Assembly: GCA_021845665.1 (NCBI GenBank)
Contig: JAJZVO010000023.1
Coordinates: forward strand, 1-64,000
Direction: 5' to 3'
Length of the DNA: 64,000 nucleotides
Source of the DNA: Bacteroidota bacterium
Lineage (GTDB): Bacteria; Bacteroidota; Ignavibacteria; Kryptoniales; JAKASW01
Both the position numbers and the translations under genes were made by a program. Under the pieces are notes generated by a model that worked only from the letters and a program-made list of their open reading frames with translations, was not told the origin of the DNA and ran no database searches. This document shows, in pieces, positions 51,528 to 61,068 of the stretch; position 1 is the stretch's first letter; every line of letters begins with the position of its first letter.

Positions 51528-52343
51528 ATGAAAACCTTCCTGATGTTCACTGCTATTGTTTTCACCGCCGCGAATACAAATTTGTACGGCAGCACATTAA
51601 AAGTCGGGATAGGCCAACCATACTCTACCATTCAGAGTGCCATCAACGCCGCAGCGACTGGTGACACAGTCAAGGTCTTCCCCGGGACCTACAACGAGGC
51701 AATCATTATCAATAAAAATATCGTCATCCAAGGTTCGGGTTATGAGACCACAAGAATTACAAGTGCCAACAATCCGACTGTGACCATGAGCAGCGGTAAG
51801 CTGATGTGGTTTTCCATCACGTCGATTTCCGGGGACGGCATACAGGCGACAGCCGGACTAATAACCAACGACGTGATCGCGGGATGCGGCCGCTACGGCG
51901 TTAATTTTCTCCAAAATAGCACGGCAAGCATTAAGAATTCTGTAATTCTCGGAAATTCATCTCATGGCGTAGAGGGTTACAATAACGGCTATAACGGGAC
52001 CGCTGTTAACTGCATCAGTTGGAACAACGGGCAATACTCCAGGGGGTTTGACGGTCTCAAAGGTGTCACATATTGTGACGGATCAGTGTCGGCTCAATCA
52101 AGCAGCAACACGATCAACGTTGATCCAATGTTCATCAGCGGGAACGATTTTCACATTCCACCCACCTCGCCGTGCTATGAGACCGGCAATCCAGCCGATG
52201 TCAACCCCGACGGTTCTCGCAGCGATATGGGATATTTTGGCGGATCGGATTGTGCCATTTATCCTGTCATAACCAGAATACTAATCGTGCCGGTGGGAAA
52301 CGGCCAGGTCCAGATCCAGGCAACTGCTCAGGCAAACTACTGA
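51528..52343 (+). CDS. secreted right-handed beta-helix protein (first copy)
   Basis: About 271 residues from the ATG at 51528, which is better spaced from GAGGAG than the ATG at 51522. A signal peptide is followed by the parallel beta-helix hallmark YSTIQSAINAAATGDTVKVF, PGTYNEAIIINKNIVIQGSG, and NPDGSRSDMGYFGG. Such proteins of the pectin-lyase-like superfamily bind or cleave surface polysaccharides, but no catalytic residues are identifiable here. It has a clear paralogue at 60222, and the following gene is likewise duplicated. Confidence 0.75.
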   Translation: MKTFLMFTAIVFTAANTNLYGSTLKVGIGQPYSTIQSAINAAATGDTVKVFPGTYNEAIIINKNIVIQGSGYETTRITSANNPTVTMSSGKLMWFSITSISGDGIQATAGLITNDVIAGCGRYGVNFLQNSTASIKNSVILGNSSHGVEGYNNGYNGTAVNCISWNNGQYSRGFDGLKGVTYCDGSVSAQSSSNTINVDPMFISGNDFHIPPTSPCYETGNPADVNPDGSRSDMGYFGGSDCAIYPVITRILIVPVGNGQVQIQATAQANY

Positions 52344-52352
52344 GGTATGACC

Positions 52353-53372
52353 ATGAAGAATGCAATTCTGATTACTCTGGTGATCATTGTTTCCGGTCTG
52401 AAGTGCTATTCCCAGAACATTTCTCGGGGCCAAACAATCGTTGCCGGTGAATATTTCACCAATATAGACCCTGGCGCTGGGAACGGAACGCCGATATCTG
52501 CAAACTATGGGTCCGCAGCTGCCAATGCGTCATTCACCGCTCAGGTTCCGCCCGGAGAGGTCCTCTATTTCAGATTCGAGAGTTCCGACGGTACTTGGAG
52601 TACTCCGCAACCGGTCCTCGGTGGAGCCTCGTCAAGTTCCGGAGCCAGTCTAGTCGCCGGAGAATATTCCATAGACTCTGATCCTGGAATCGGAAAGGCG
52701 ACATCGTTCTCCGTTAGCACAAATGGAAAGATCGCTATTTCCCCACCTCCGATGACAAGAGGTGACACACTCTATATGCGGGTTAAGGATTCTTACGGAA
52801 GGTGGAGTCCGACAAGCGTGGTCAAGTACGATTTTATTAGCATTGCTGATGCGCAGTACTACATAAAGTATGCAAATGGAACAACAACTCAGTCAGCTGA
52901 GATGTCTCTCATAGACTCACTTCAGAACTACCCGGTCTTCGTTGCCGTGTCATCTAGCATACCGGCACTTACGAATTTCGATACAGTTTACGCCCGTGTC
53001 CGGAGTGAGAACGGATTTTGGAGCGCATGGTCCCAATCAGCCGGCGTTCTAACGGCAATCCAAGGGGATGACATAAGCGTTCCCGGAGAGTTTAGACTCT
53101 TTCAGGCTTATCCCAATCCTTTTAATCCATCGACGACAATCGAGTATGAGCTTCCTGAAAGATCACATATCTCGATAATCGTATATGATGTTCTAGGCAG
53201 AAATGTCAGGACATTGGTAAATGAGAATGAACCAGCGGGGACTTACCGGGTCATTTTTGACGCAGCCAATGTCCCTAGCGGAGTGTACTTCTATAGGCTT
53301 GTTGCGAGTGGAGTCGAGCCGTCCGCCGCAGGAGGTTTTGCAGACACAAAAAAATTCACGGTTCTTAAATAG
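52353..53372 (+). CDS. secreted protein with type IX sorting domain (first copy)
   Basis: About 339 residues from the ATG at 52353 (52347 also in frame). After a signal peptide, two EYF/EYS...DPG repeats with FRFESSDGTWS-type strands form the body. The C-terminal 80 residues are a type IX secretion signal: AYPNPFNPSTTIEYELPE, ISIIVYDVLGRNVRTLV, VPSGVYFYRLVA. The cargo is exported by the T9SS and cleaved at the cell surface. It starts a few bases after the beta-helix gene and is paralogous to 61069-62187. Confidence 0.8.
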   Translation: MKNAILITLVIIVSGLKCYSQNISRGQTIVAGEYFTNIDPGAGNGTPISANYGSAAANASFTAQVPPGEVLYFRFESSDGTWSTPQPVLGGASSSSGASLVAGEYSIDSDPGIGKATSFSVSTNGKIAISPPPMTRGDTLYMRVKDSYGRWSPTSVVKYDFISIADAQYYIKYANGTTTQSAEMSLIDSLQNYPVFVAVSSSIPALTNFDTVYARVRSENGFWSAWSQSAGVLTAIQGDDISVPGEFRLFQAYPNPFNPSTTIEYELPERSHISIIVYDVLGRNVRTLVNENEPAGTYRVIFDAANVPSGVYFYRLVASGVEPSAAGGFADTKKFTVLK

Positions 53373-53410
53373 GACTATATGTTACCAGCTATAAATGACG
53401 GGGAAATGTT

Positions 53411-56131
53411 ATGAGCACGGCTAATAACTATGAGGTCTTATTTATAGACCTTGAAGGCAAGAACATCGTTCCATCCTTGGAGCCTTTGGCAAGTCGACAT
53501 GGGCTGCATCTTTTGTCCACTGCAAGCATTGATGAGGGGATCCGCCTTCTCGAAACCTACCGTCCGATCCTCGACGCGGTCGTGGTCACGTCGAAACTGG
53601 CTGGCGCTTCAAACCTCGATGACCTCCATGTCCAAGCCATAAAGGCAAAGGGCAACGACATTCCTGTCCTTATTTTCCCGTCTGACGATTCAGATTGCCT
53701 CATGACTTCCAGTGGTCAGCAACCCGAAAGTTATACGCAAATCCTCCACCACGAAATTGGCGCTGATCCACAACACGTGTTCTCTCAAATCCGAAGCGCG
53801 ATAGAATTAGACCGCGTAACCAATGCACATGATTCATCGACCTTCGAATCAAGCTGGGACAGTCGTTCAGGATTCTATCTTCAGCAGAAAAGGGACGGTG
53901 AATGCCGCGCCTTGTTTGCTTTCCCCCTTCAATCTGTTCTCGCACTCCGTTCGCAGCTGGAATCTGCGACTGCACTGCGTGCAGCAATTCGTTGGCATTA
54001 TCATTTCTTGAGCTTGCTGACCTTCTTCTCGTTCCCGCTCGACGTAACCCTGCGGATTATTTCTCCTCAGGTGGAAGGCCAGAAAGACAAGAAGTTGCTC
54101 ATTTCGCTGATCTTTTCTACAACAGGCAGCAGTTATGAATTGGCCACGGATAACGCGAAGACGCTTCAAGACGAATTACAGGCTCACCTGAGCCAGAGTA
54201 ACGATGGTCTTTCCCATCCATACAGCTTCGCTCCAATTCTCGATCAATTGGAATTTGAACGGATCATCACACCATTTCCTCTTCAGTCTGTCGTGAACTT
54301 AGAAAGACGAACTCTCAAGTTGGGAAACCCTGGCCACGGTCTGCTCAGGAACGCGGCGGACAATGAGGAGGGGATAGGGCTAGCACTTCCGACAGGGGGA
54401 TCCTTCTCAGCTCCCTCTCCCCTTAATCATATCTGCGCAGTACTTTCTGACCAATCCAGCCAGAGTCTTCTTGACATTACCATCACCCCTTCTAAGCTCC
54501 TCCCTTCGGAAATTGACTTGCTTCACGATATGAGGAACGATCTGAGTCAAGACGCTGAGAATGTTCTTTCTGAAGAAAAGGAATCCGTGATTCCGTTTGC
54601 ACAAGCAATGATGGAGCAAGCCGGTCAGACTTTTTATCTCCAGTCCCGTCTCGCAACCGCAGCCCCTGCAGTTTCCGGTAATCTTATCACCGCGGCGGCC
54701 ATTGACCTTTTCGGCCAGGTTTCCAGCGTGCAAGTCTCCCAATTAAACACTGACGAGGGTGGGATCCTTAACCCGATGTCCTTTCAGACAACTCAACCAA
54801 TCGTGAGGCTGCGGCACATTTTCCCGCTTAGCCATCTCGTTACCATATTTCACCTCCCTTTGCCATTTCAAGGAGACGCACCTTGGATCAACACGACCCA
54901 TCCGCTGGACCGTTTTCTTCCAGATAACATTTCGACTAACGGTCCCGTCTTGGGCTACAAAGAAGCCGGGAAACGTCAGCAGCTGATCAGAATTGCACCC
55001 GAAGATTTACGTCGCCATCTCTGGATTCTCGGTCAGACTGGTACTGGCAAATCAACCACGCTTATGTCAATGATAAAAGAGAGAATTGATTCCGGTGCTG
55101 GCGTAGCATTGATTGACCCCCATGCTGATTTGTGGCAGAAAGTCTATGAGAGCATACCGAAGCGGAGACGAGACGATGTAGTTGTATTCGATCCCACTGA
55201 TTTGACAAACCCACCCGGCTTGAACTTGCTTGAATATGACAAGCGTTTTCCGGAACAAAAGACATCCCTTATAGATGAAATGCTAAAGCTCTTCGACGAG
55301 ATGTATGACCTCAAGTCCACCGGCGGTCCGGTGTTTGAAATGTACATGCGAAACGCAATGCTCCTTGCCATGGATGATCCGAGTGATCCCGGTACTCTAC
55401 TCGATGTTGTCAGGATATTTCAGGACAGCGACTTTCGCAGCCAGCTTCTTGAGAAGAGCACAGATCAACAGGTTGTCAATTTTTGGCGCATCGAAGCTGA
55501 AAAAGCCGGCGGTGAATTATCCTTGCGGAACGTAGCCCCCTATGTTACAAGCAAGTTGACAAAATTTGTCCAGAATCATTATCTCACACCGATCGTTGGT
55601 CAACAGCACAGCACAATCGATTTTCGTGAAATTCTGGACAACAGAAAGATTCTTCTGGTGAAACTGACAAAAGGAAAGTTGGGCCAGCTCGGCGCCAGGT
55701 TGCTCGGCACAATTCTTTTTGCCAGGCTCCTAATGGCAGCACTTTCAAGGGAGGACACTCAGGAAGAAAAGAGGGCAGACTTCACACTCTTTGTCGACGA
55801 ATTTCAGGACTTCGTATCGGACTCCCTGGAATTGATGCTGTCGGAGGTAAGAAAATATCGGCTCAGCCTTGTCTTGGCAAACCAGGCTCTTGGCCAATTG
55901 CGCCCAAGCACACTGAAAACCCTATTTGGTAATGTGGGGAGTTACGTTTTCTTCAGACCCGGCATAGATGACGCAACCATTATGGAACCTTATGTGTGTC
56001 CTCCTTTTGTCAAGGAGGAACTCTTAAACATGCCGAATTTCGTTGCCGTCGCTCGGCTAATGATCAATAACACGCCTTCTTTTCCGTTTATAATGAACAC
56101 GCTGTCACCCGAAATGCTGAAACGATATTAG
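53411..56131 (+). CDS. VirD4/HerA-like DNA-translocating ATPase
   Basis: 906 residues. The first 130 look like a degenerate receiver-like fold (EVLFIDLEGKNIVPSLEPLA). Residues about 150-520 are beta-rich with no motif I can name. From about 530: ILGQTGTGKSTTLMSMIKE (Walker A), GVALIDPHADLW, FTLFVDEFQDFVSDSLELML (Walker B), VLANQALGQL and GNVGSYVFFRPG, typical of HerA/VirD4-type coupling ATPases. No relaxase or other conjugation gene is near, so it may be a stand-alone DNA translocase of a mobile or defence module. Confidence 0.75.
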   Translation: MSTANNYEVLFIDLEGKNIVPSLEPLASRHGLHLLSTASIDEGIRLLETYRPILDAVVVTSKLAGASNLDDLHVQAIKAKGNDIPVLIFPSDDSDCLMTSSGQQPESYTQILHHEIGADPQHVFSQIRSAIELDRVTNAHDSSTFESSWDSRSGFYLQQKRDGECRALFAFPLQSVLALRSQLESATALRAAIRWHYHFLSLLTFFSFPLDVTLRIISPQVEGQKDKKLLISLIFSTTGSSYELATDNAKTLQDELQAHLSQSNDGLSHPYSFAPILDQLEFERIITPFPLQSVVNLERRTLKLGNPGHGLLRNAADNEEGIGLALPTGGSFSAPSPLNHICAVLSDQSSQSLLDITITPSKLLPSEIDLLHDMRNDLSQDAENVLSEEKESVIPFAQAMMEQAGQTFYLQSRLATAAPAVSGNLITAAAIDLFGQVSSVQVSQLNTDEGGILNPMSFQTTQPIVRLRHIFPLSHLVTIFHLPLPFQGDAPWINTTHPLDRFLPDNISTNGPVLGYKEAGKRQQLIRIAPEDLRRHLWILGQTGTGKSTTLMSMIKERIDSGAGVALIDPHADLWQKVYESIPKRRRDDVVVFDPTDLTNPPGLNLLEYDKRFPEQKTSLIDEMLKLFDEMYDLKSTGGPVFEMYMRNAMLLAMDDPSDPGTLLDVVRIFQDSDFRSQLLEKSTDQQVVNFWRIEAEKAGGELSLRNVAPYVTSKLTKFVQNHYLTPIVGQQHSTIDFREILDNRKILLVKLTKGKLGQLGARLLGTILFARLLMAALSREDTQEEKRADFTLFVDEFQDFVSDSLELMLSEVRKYRLSLVLANQALGQLRPSTLKTLFGNVGSYVFFRPGIDDATIMEPYVCPPFVKEELLNMPNFVAVARLMINNTPSFPFIMNTLSPEMLKRY

Positions 56132-56229
56132 GCTGTGGGAGGTTGGAAGACGAAACAAGGAAATGGATGGCAGGCACCGAATCCACTCGTGATTCTTCCG
56201 AAACCATGGAAAAACATTGGACCAATTAT

Positions 56230-56922
56230 ATGATTAAGAATTTTCTACTGGCACTCGCATTTCTGCTCTCGGTTTCCCTGGCCGACGCACAGTCTGCCGG
56301 ATGGTCTAACCTGACCCGTGGCAAGGCTGCAGGTTCCTTCTCTTTCAAAGATGATGGCACGCTCCTGTTCGGTGGGAGGCCTTTCAATTACCGAATCACC
56401 GTGCCGGGGGATAACGAACAACCCTTTACACCCACGGACATCTGGATTAGCTCTGCGAATCCATCTGGCCAGTACGCGATATTGCAGGCATCAAATCGCC
56501 ATCACGATTTCGGTTATTGCTGGTTACTGGATCTCAGGCATCTTACCGTAACCGACATCAATTACACCCACTTCGGACCCGCTCGCTGGGTAATGTGGTC
56601 GCCGGACGGTCGATACGCAATTCTTGAAGATCCTGAAGCGCAGGTTCTGCAAAGGATAGAGCTGAACACAGGACACGTAGGGAATCTGCAGGTCACTGGC
56701 TATTGGGATGGTCTGCAAAATATAACATCTGACAATACAAGACCTGCCATCGAGAATAGTAATGAATATGAGCAGATCAACCTTCACAGTTTCTATTGGA
56801 TAACAGGGACTCTGAAATTCATGGTAAGAGTTGACGTCAAGTACTACAACAAAGCCGGGATTGACCATTCATTCTTCGTCGAAGTCGACGTCCCAAGCGG
56901 GCTAAGCAGGCAGATTCGCTGA
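56230..56922 (+). CDS. secreted protein of unknown function
   Basis: About 230 residues from an ATG at 56230, which starts a good signal peptide (MIKNFLLALAFLLSVSLADA); the frame is open upstream to 56143 but those residues are hydrophilic. The mature part is beta-rich with WVMWSPDGRYAILEDPEAQV, like a single beta-propeller blade. No family assigned. Confidence 0.55.
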   Translation: MIKNFLLALAFLLSVSLADAQSAGWSNLTRGKAAGSFSFKDDGTLLFGGRPFNYRITVPGDNEQPFTPTDIWISSANPSGQYAILQASNRHHDFGYCWLLDLRHLTVTDINYTHFGPARWVMWSPDGRYAILEDPEAQVLQRIELNTGHVGNLQVTGYWDGLQNITSDNTRPAIENSNEYEQINLHSFYWITGTLKFMVRVDVKYYNKAGIDHSFFVEVDVPSGLSRQIR

Positions 56923-57072
56923 TTCAATCTGGCAATGGGAATGTAACCCACATACGATCCTCAGATAGACAGTCAGGCATTTCATAAGCGCCGTCTCAAA
57001 CAGAATCGGATACGAGCCACTGTCATTGAAGCACGAAAGGAATTGCTGACAACAGATGAAGGGGGACAAACT

Positions 57073-57642
57073 ATGAGCAAGAAATCCGAACGACAGTTCA
57101 TGAAAGACAACCTACGAATAGAAATCAAAAATGGAAGCGGTACCCGAGTGGCGAAAATCGGTTTCTCAAGAGTCGAAAAAATTCACAAAAGTTATAGTGT
57201 CGATTCCCTCGATACCCGGCAGGCGGAGCATCTTTTTCATCTCATGGCAAACGCGGAACGAATTCATGCTAAATACAGTGCCGAGACCGGGCGACATGCA
57301 ACATTCTTGCTTTGGGACGAGCAGATCGCAAAAATTGCGCGCGGCTTCTCGCGGGATATGAGCACAAGTAAAGCCTTTAACCTTGCTCTTTCGGACGGGA
57401 CCGCTATGCAAAGTCGTCTTTCAAAGGCTGGAATAAAGTGGTCATCCTTCGGCGTAAATCTAGGTATATCTTCCGGATATGCACTGGCGGCGCACATGGC
57501 GTTCATGCGGGAACAACCACACCGGAGGAATCATCGTGCAAACATCCTCAATCCGAGGTTCACTCGATTTGGGGCCGGGGTTATCTTGTCAAGGGGAGTC
57601 TTCTATGTATGCGAAATCTTTCTCGAACCAACAGAGAAGTGA
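57073..57642 (+). CDS. CAP (SCP/PR1)-domain protein
   Basis: About 189 residues from an ATG at 57073 with GGGGGA upstream; a frame at 57043 lacks this support. NAERIHAKYSAETGRHATFLLWDEQIAKIARGFSRDMS and RRNHRANILNPRFTRFGAGVI, FYVCEIFL match the CAP superfamily (N-x-x-R, W-D-x-x-I-A-x-x-A-R, H-R-x-N-I-L-x-P). CAP proteins are usually secreted, but no signal peptide is visible here. Bacterial members are poorly understood; none of the expected metal-binding positions can be verified without an alignment. Confidence 0.7.
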   Translation: MSKKSERQFMKDNLRIEIKNGSGTRVAKIGFSRVEKIHKSYSVDSLDTRQAEHLFHLMANAERIHAKYSAETGRHATFLLWDEQIAKIARGFSRDMSTSKAFNLALSDGTAMQSRLSKAGIKWSSFGVNLGISSGYALAAHMAFMREQPHRRNHRANILNPRFTRFGAGVILSRGVFYVCEIFLEPTEK

Positions 57643-57694
57643 CCATCTCCGCTTTACTGAACGCCGGTGTCCTTTCCGAATGACTTAATTCGGG

Positions 57695-58147
57695 CTAGCT
57701 CTTTCGCCTATCCCCGTGCTTCTTTCCTTTTTGATGCTCTATCTGATACTCCTTAACAGCCCATTTACGAAGTGCTCCTCGTAGCTCCCGCGCCGAAGAG
57801 GAGGTCATCGGCTGAGATGTGTCCCGCGCAGCCTTTATGAGTCTTACCATCTTCTCCACCTCCTCTTCAACCGCGTCCATCTCTCTTGAGCTAAGGTCAT
57901 TCTTTCCCTCTATAGCTACAGGCAGAAGTATGGCGCTGCTTTCACCTGATATTAACCAATTGGGATCGCATCCTAATTCTCGCAGCTTTGCAAGTAATTC
58001 GAAACCCGGGAACGATTGCCCATTTAGATATACATACAGCTGCTGACTGTTCTTGAGTCCAAGGGCACGCGCAAACTCGGCCCTTCTCCCGAATCGGTCG
58101 GCAAACTCCGTCAGCCTTTTTCCGATTTCCTTTTTGTCGATACTCAC
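57695..58147 (-). CDS. phage-type helix-turn-helix repressor (CI-like)
   Basis: 150 residues from a GTG. The N-terminal helix-turn-helix, RRAEFARALGLKNSQQLYVYLNGQSFPGFELLAKL, with DPNWLISGE after it, is the pattern of short CI-like repressors from temperate phages. The C-terminal half is a helical, charged region without an identifiable peptidase. It is divergent from a Cro-sized HTH gene, with a palindrome between them. This is probably a remnant of a prophage control switch. Confidence 0.8.
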   Translation of the reverse strand: MSIDKKEIGKRLTEFADRFGRRAEFARALGLKNSQQLYVYLNGQSFPGFELLAKLRELGCDPNWLISGESSAILLPVAIEGKNDLSSREMDAVEEEVEKMVRLIKAARDTSQPMTSSSARELRGALRKWAVKEYQIEHQKGKKHGDRRKS

Positions 58148-58173
58148 AAAATTGTGATACCTCTTGACAATAC

Positions 58174-58210
58174 TGTATTAAATATGTTACATTGTTCCCA
58201 ATCGGGAACA
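58174..58210. promoter_or_regulatory. divergent promoter with palindromic operator
   Basis: TTGACA (58174-58179) followed 17 bases later by TTACAT forms a plausible promoter for the rightward gene. The palindrome TGTTCCC-AATC-GGGAACA (58193-58210) lies immediately downstream, where a bound repressor would block it. Both HTH genes flank it, in the style of a phage CI/Cro switch. Confidence 0.55.
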
Positions 58211-58218
58211 TACAAAGT

Positions 58219-58506
58219 ATGCAAAAGGAAAATGCAAAAATCAAACCCGGCAGATACCTGATCAATAGGGCAGAAGTGGCTAGGAAACTCGGGGTTTCTT
58301 CAAGGTATATCAACATGTTGTTTCGTGGACAACGACAAAATCCGAAAAGGCTGGCGCAGATCAAAAAGCTCATCAGTGACGAGTTAAATATCCTGACGAG
58401 ATCTATTAATTGCCAAAGAGCCGCACCGCTGGTCCACCATAGGTCCGGACAGCGTCACACAGACCATAAGAGAATTCAAAACAAAAAAGAAGGAGAATCG
58501 CTGTGA
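58219..58506 (+). CDS. small helix-turn-helix protein (Cro-like)
   Basis: About 95 residues from an ATG at 58219. The HTH is RYLINRAEVARKLGVSSRYINMLFRGQRQNPKRLAQIKKLI. The remaining 30 residues are polar and basic. Divergent orientation to the CI-like gene with a shared operator indicates a regulatory pair. It overlaps the start of the outer-membrane gene at 58503, so this pair may now control host envelope genes. Confidence 0.7.
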   Translation: MQKENAKIKPGRYLINRAEVARKLGVSSRYINMLFRGQRQNPKRLAQIKKLISDELNILTRSINCQRAAPLVHHRSGQRHTDHKRIQNKKEGESL

Positions 58507-59069
58507 AAACAATTATGGGATCGCTGCTGCTTTTCATCATGTCCTCATCTGTTGCAATATCGCAGACCGCTTTCGAAGAAGGCCACTCTGTCCTCCAATT
58601 TGGCGTCGGCTACGGTTTGCTCAATTCTTACGGCAACGTGACCGTTCCACCCGTTACACTGGCGCTTGACTACGGGAGTACCTCTAACCTTTCTGTCGGC
58701 GGCTATGTCGGTTACTCGGCCTCCAGGGACGTGATGTTCCCGAGCGGCTCGTATGGTGGCCTTATTACCGAAGATGCAGGCATTAACTACACCTACTTCA
58801 TCTTGGGAGGAAGGCTGTGCTACCACTTCGACACAGGGGACAAGAACCTGGACGGCTACATCGGCGCGATGCTCGGATATAATGCCGTTTCTGCTTCCTC
58901 ATTTGGACTGTCGTCGCTTGGTGGAATCGACGTGACAGCCAAAGGGAGCGCATTGATATACGGCGGGCAGCTGGGAGGGAGATACTTCGTGAGCCCTAAT
59001 GTTGCGCTCTTCGCCGAAGTGGGATACGGAATCGGCTATATAACCGGTGGCCTTTCCATCAAATTGTGA
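58503..59069 (+). CDS. outer-membrane beta-barrel protein (OmpW/OprF-like)
   Basis: 188 residues. A signal peptide ends near residue 20 (SSSVAISQT). The mature protein is a small beta barrel with glycine-rich turns (LQFGVGYGLLNSYG; YFILGGRLCYHFDTGDKN; LFAEVGYGIGYITGGLSIKL). The start overlaps the HTH gene by four bases. The general class is outer-membrane protein beta-barrel; the subfamily is uncertain. Confidence 0.65.
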   Translation: MKTIMGSLLLFIMSSSVAISQTAFEEGHSVLQFGVGYGLLNSYGNVTVPPVTLALDYGSTSNLSVGGYVGYSASRDVMFPSGSYGGLITEDAGINYTYFILGGRLCYHFDTGDKNLDGYIGAMLGYNAVSASSFGLSSLGGIDVTAKGSALIYGGQLGGRYFVSPNVALFAEVGYGIGYITGGLSIKL

Positions 59070-59153
59070 ACCGAGTGAAAATCAGCAACCTCAAGAAAAT
59101 GGAAAAAGATTCTATTTACTAACACACAACAATCAATAACAAGGGAGTACGAA

Positions 59154-59513
59154 ATGAAACGTTTACCATTTGCAGTGGTTCTGGTCATTGCCATCCTCGC
59201 AGTCGGCATTCAATCCTGTGCCACCTCCGAGGCGATCACGGGTAGTCCAATCGATCCAGCGTTGGTTGCTAAGATTGTTGACGGCCAGACTACCCAGGAC
59301 CAGATCATCTCCTGGTTTGGAGCGCCAACCACAACATCTCAATTAGGCGACAATGTCCTCTACATTTATAAGTACTGTAAGACGAGCGGGTCGGGCCTCT
59401 ACACCGGATACTTCGGACAGACAAAGAGCGTGGAGAAGTGCAATGAGCTCACCGTAACATTTGATAAGGCCACAGGGACCGTTAAGGCGCATAACTTCCA
59501 GAAAGCATTCTGA
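59154..59513 (+). CDS. lipoprotein, BamE/SmpA-like fold
   Basis: 119 residues. A signal sequence ends with a lipobox (VGIQSC, Cys22). IVDGQTTQDQIISWFGAPTTTSQLGDNVLYIYKY has the helix-loop-strand pattern (GxTTxxxVxxxFGxPxxT) of BamE/SmpA-type lipoproteins. The true BamE partners are not nearby, so a direct role in outer-membrane assembly cannot be concluded. Confidence 0.7.
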   Translation: MKRLPFAVVLVIAILAVGIQSCATSEAITGSPIDPALVAKIVDGQTTQDQIISWFGAPTTTSQLGDNVLYIYKYCKTSGSGLYTGYFGQTKSVEKCNELTVTFDKATGTVKAHNFQKAF

Positions 59514-59575
59514 CCCGACATTGCCGCGACCTTTTCATGGTCGCGACACTTACGACTTGAATAGGAGAAAGCGCC

Positions 59576-60151
59576 ATGTTTAGAAGCTCAACACGATTTA
59601 CTTCGGTCATTGCAGTTCTGGCTGCCTTCGCCCTGTCTTCGTGCGCGGAAATCCGGCAAGCGCAGGACTCGGCTCTTTTTCAGATGGAGACCACAGCCAA
59701 GCCGAGCGGGCCGCAGGTGTATCCGGAGGATCACGAGTTCGTTTTCTTGCCTTATCCCACGGTCTACGCCAAAGTGGATTCTTCGTACTGGACGGACCAG
59801 CTCGAGAATGGCGCCACGCCGGCCGCTTATTTCCTCGTCGTCTGGCTCACGTTCACGAACGTCGGGAACTCCCCGGTGACCTTCGACCAGTACCACGTCG
59901 TAGCCACCTTCGGACTCATAACCGACGACGGCGTCAATTATCATTTCAACGGCAACTTGACCGGCCGTCTCTTCGAATCCGCCCTGAACCCCCGCGTGCC
60001 CGGGAAATTCAGGGTAGTCTTCGACGTGCCGAAAGGCAGTTACATACTCATAGTCGGCCGGGACATCTACAACAGCATGTCGTACCGGACCGACCATTAT
60101 GATGAAACGGAGGTGTGCAGGCTTCGCCTTCAGCCGCGAGGTGGCAATTAA
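59576..60151 (+). CDS. lipoprotein of unknown function
   Basis: 191 residues with lipobox ALSSC (Cys23). GGAG precedes the ATG by about 12 bases. The mature part is beta-rich: VFLPYPTVYAKVDSSYW, LVVWLTFTNVGNSPVTFDQY, IDDGV-type turn, KFRVVFDVPKG. It resembles an immunoglobulin-like or C2-like fold. No family is recognised. The region from here rightward is visibly more GC-rich than the left half of the window. Confidence 0.55.
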   Translation: MFRSSTRFTSVIAVLAAFALSSCAEIRQAQDSALFQMETTAKPSGPQVYPEDHEFVFLPYPTVYAKVDSSYWTDQLENGATPAAYFLVVWLTFTNVGNSPVTFDQYHVVATFGLITDDGVNYHFNGNLTGRLFESALNPRVPGKFRVVFDVPKGSYILIVGRDIYNSMSYRTDHYDETEVCRLRLQPRGGN

Positions 60152-60221
60152 CCGGCCACTCCTCGTTTTATGGAGAATGCCATGCGACCGGTTTTTTTGA
60201 ACTTTCATTCAGGAGGATACA

Positions 60222-61058
60222 ATGTCCATCAGATTCGCTTTGTTTGCGGCTTATGCACTCGCGCTTTCGGCAGAGATGGCGTCTGCCAGAACGATCATCG
60301 TCGATCAGTCCGGCTTGGGCCAATACACGACCATCCAGGCCGGCATCGATGCCGCCGCCGCGGGTGACACGGTCAAGGTCTATCCCGGCGTGTACCACGA
60401 ACAAGTGAGCGTCACGATAAACATCGTGGTACAGGGGTCGGGGTACGAGCGTACCCAGATCGTCCCGGACGCATATCCCGCCGTGAGCATCGGAACTGGC
60501 AAGATGATGTGGTTCGCCATATCCAGCAATACCGGTTACGGCGTCATCATGTCCGGGGGAATCCTGACGAACTGCGTCGTCTGGAACTGCCCATCGTACG
60601 GAGTGGCCGTGGTCTCGGGGTCATCGCCCATCATCGAGAACGACGATATCGTGGACAACAATAATTGCGGAATCTACGTCTCGAGCGGATACGCAACCGT
60701 CATCAACACGATCGTCGTGGGGAGCCTGGATCCCGCCGAATCCAGGAACATAAGCGGCAACACGAGCATCCTCTATTCGTTGTACTACAACGTTCTCGGT
60801 GTCAACGGCACTGGCGACATCAACCTGCTCGACTCCGACCCGGAGTTCGTCTCGTCGACCGACTTCCGGCTTCAGACCGGTTCCCCGTGCATCGATGCCG
60901 GGAAGCCGGATATCTACGATCCCGACGGCTCGCGATCTGACATGGGTTATTACGGCGGCCCTGATGCCCCGGTCTTTCCCGTCGTGACGAACCTCCGTCT
61001 TTACCTGAACTCCGACGGTTCCGTGAGCGTCCAGGCGACCGCTGAATCGAGATATTAG
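60222..61058 (+). CDS. secreted right-handed beta-helix protein (second copy)
   Basis: 278 residues; AGGAGG lies 7-12 bases before the ATG. A signal peptide (MSIRFALFAAYALALSAEMASA) precedes the parallel beta-helix: YTTIQAGIDAAAAGDTVKVY, PGVYHEQVSVTINIVVQGSG, DPDGSRSDMGYYGG. The product aligns with the protein at 51528 over its length. The DNA is more GC-rich than in that copy, so the duplication is old or one copy was imported. Confidence 0.75.
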   Translation: MSIRFALFAAYALALSAEMASARTIIVDQSGLGQYTTIQAGIDAAAAGDTVKVYPGVYHEQVSVTINIVVQGSGYERTQIVPDAYPAVSIGTGKMMWFAISSNTGYGVIMSGGILTNCVVWNCPSYGVAVVSGSSPIIENDDIVDNNNCGIYVSSGYATVINTIVVGSLDPAESRNISGNTSILYSLYYNVLGVNGTGDINLLDSDPEFVSSTDFRLQTGSPCIDAGKPDIYDPDGSRSDMGYYGGPDAPVFPVVTNLRLYLNSDGSVSVQATAESRY

Positions 61059-61068
61059 GAGGTCCGCG

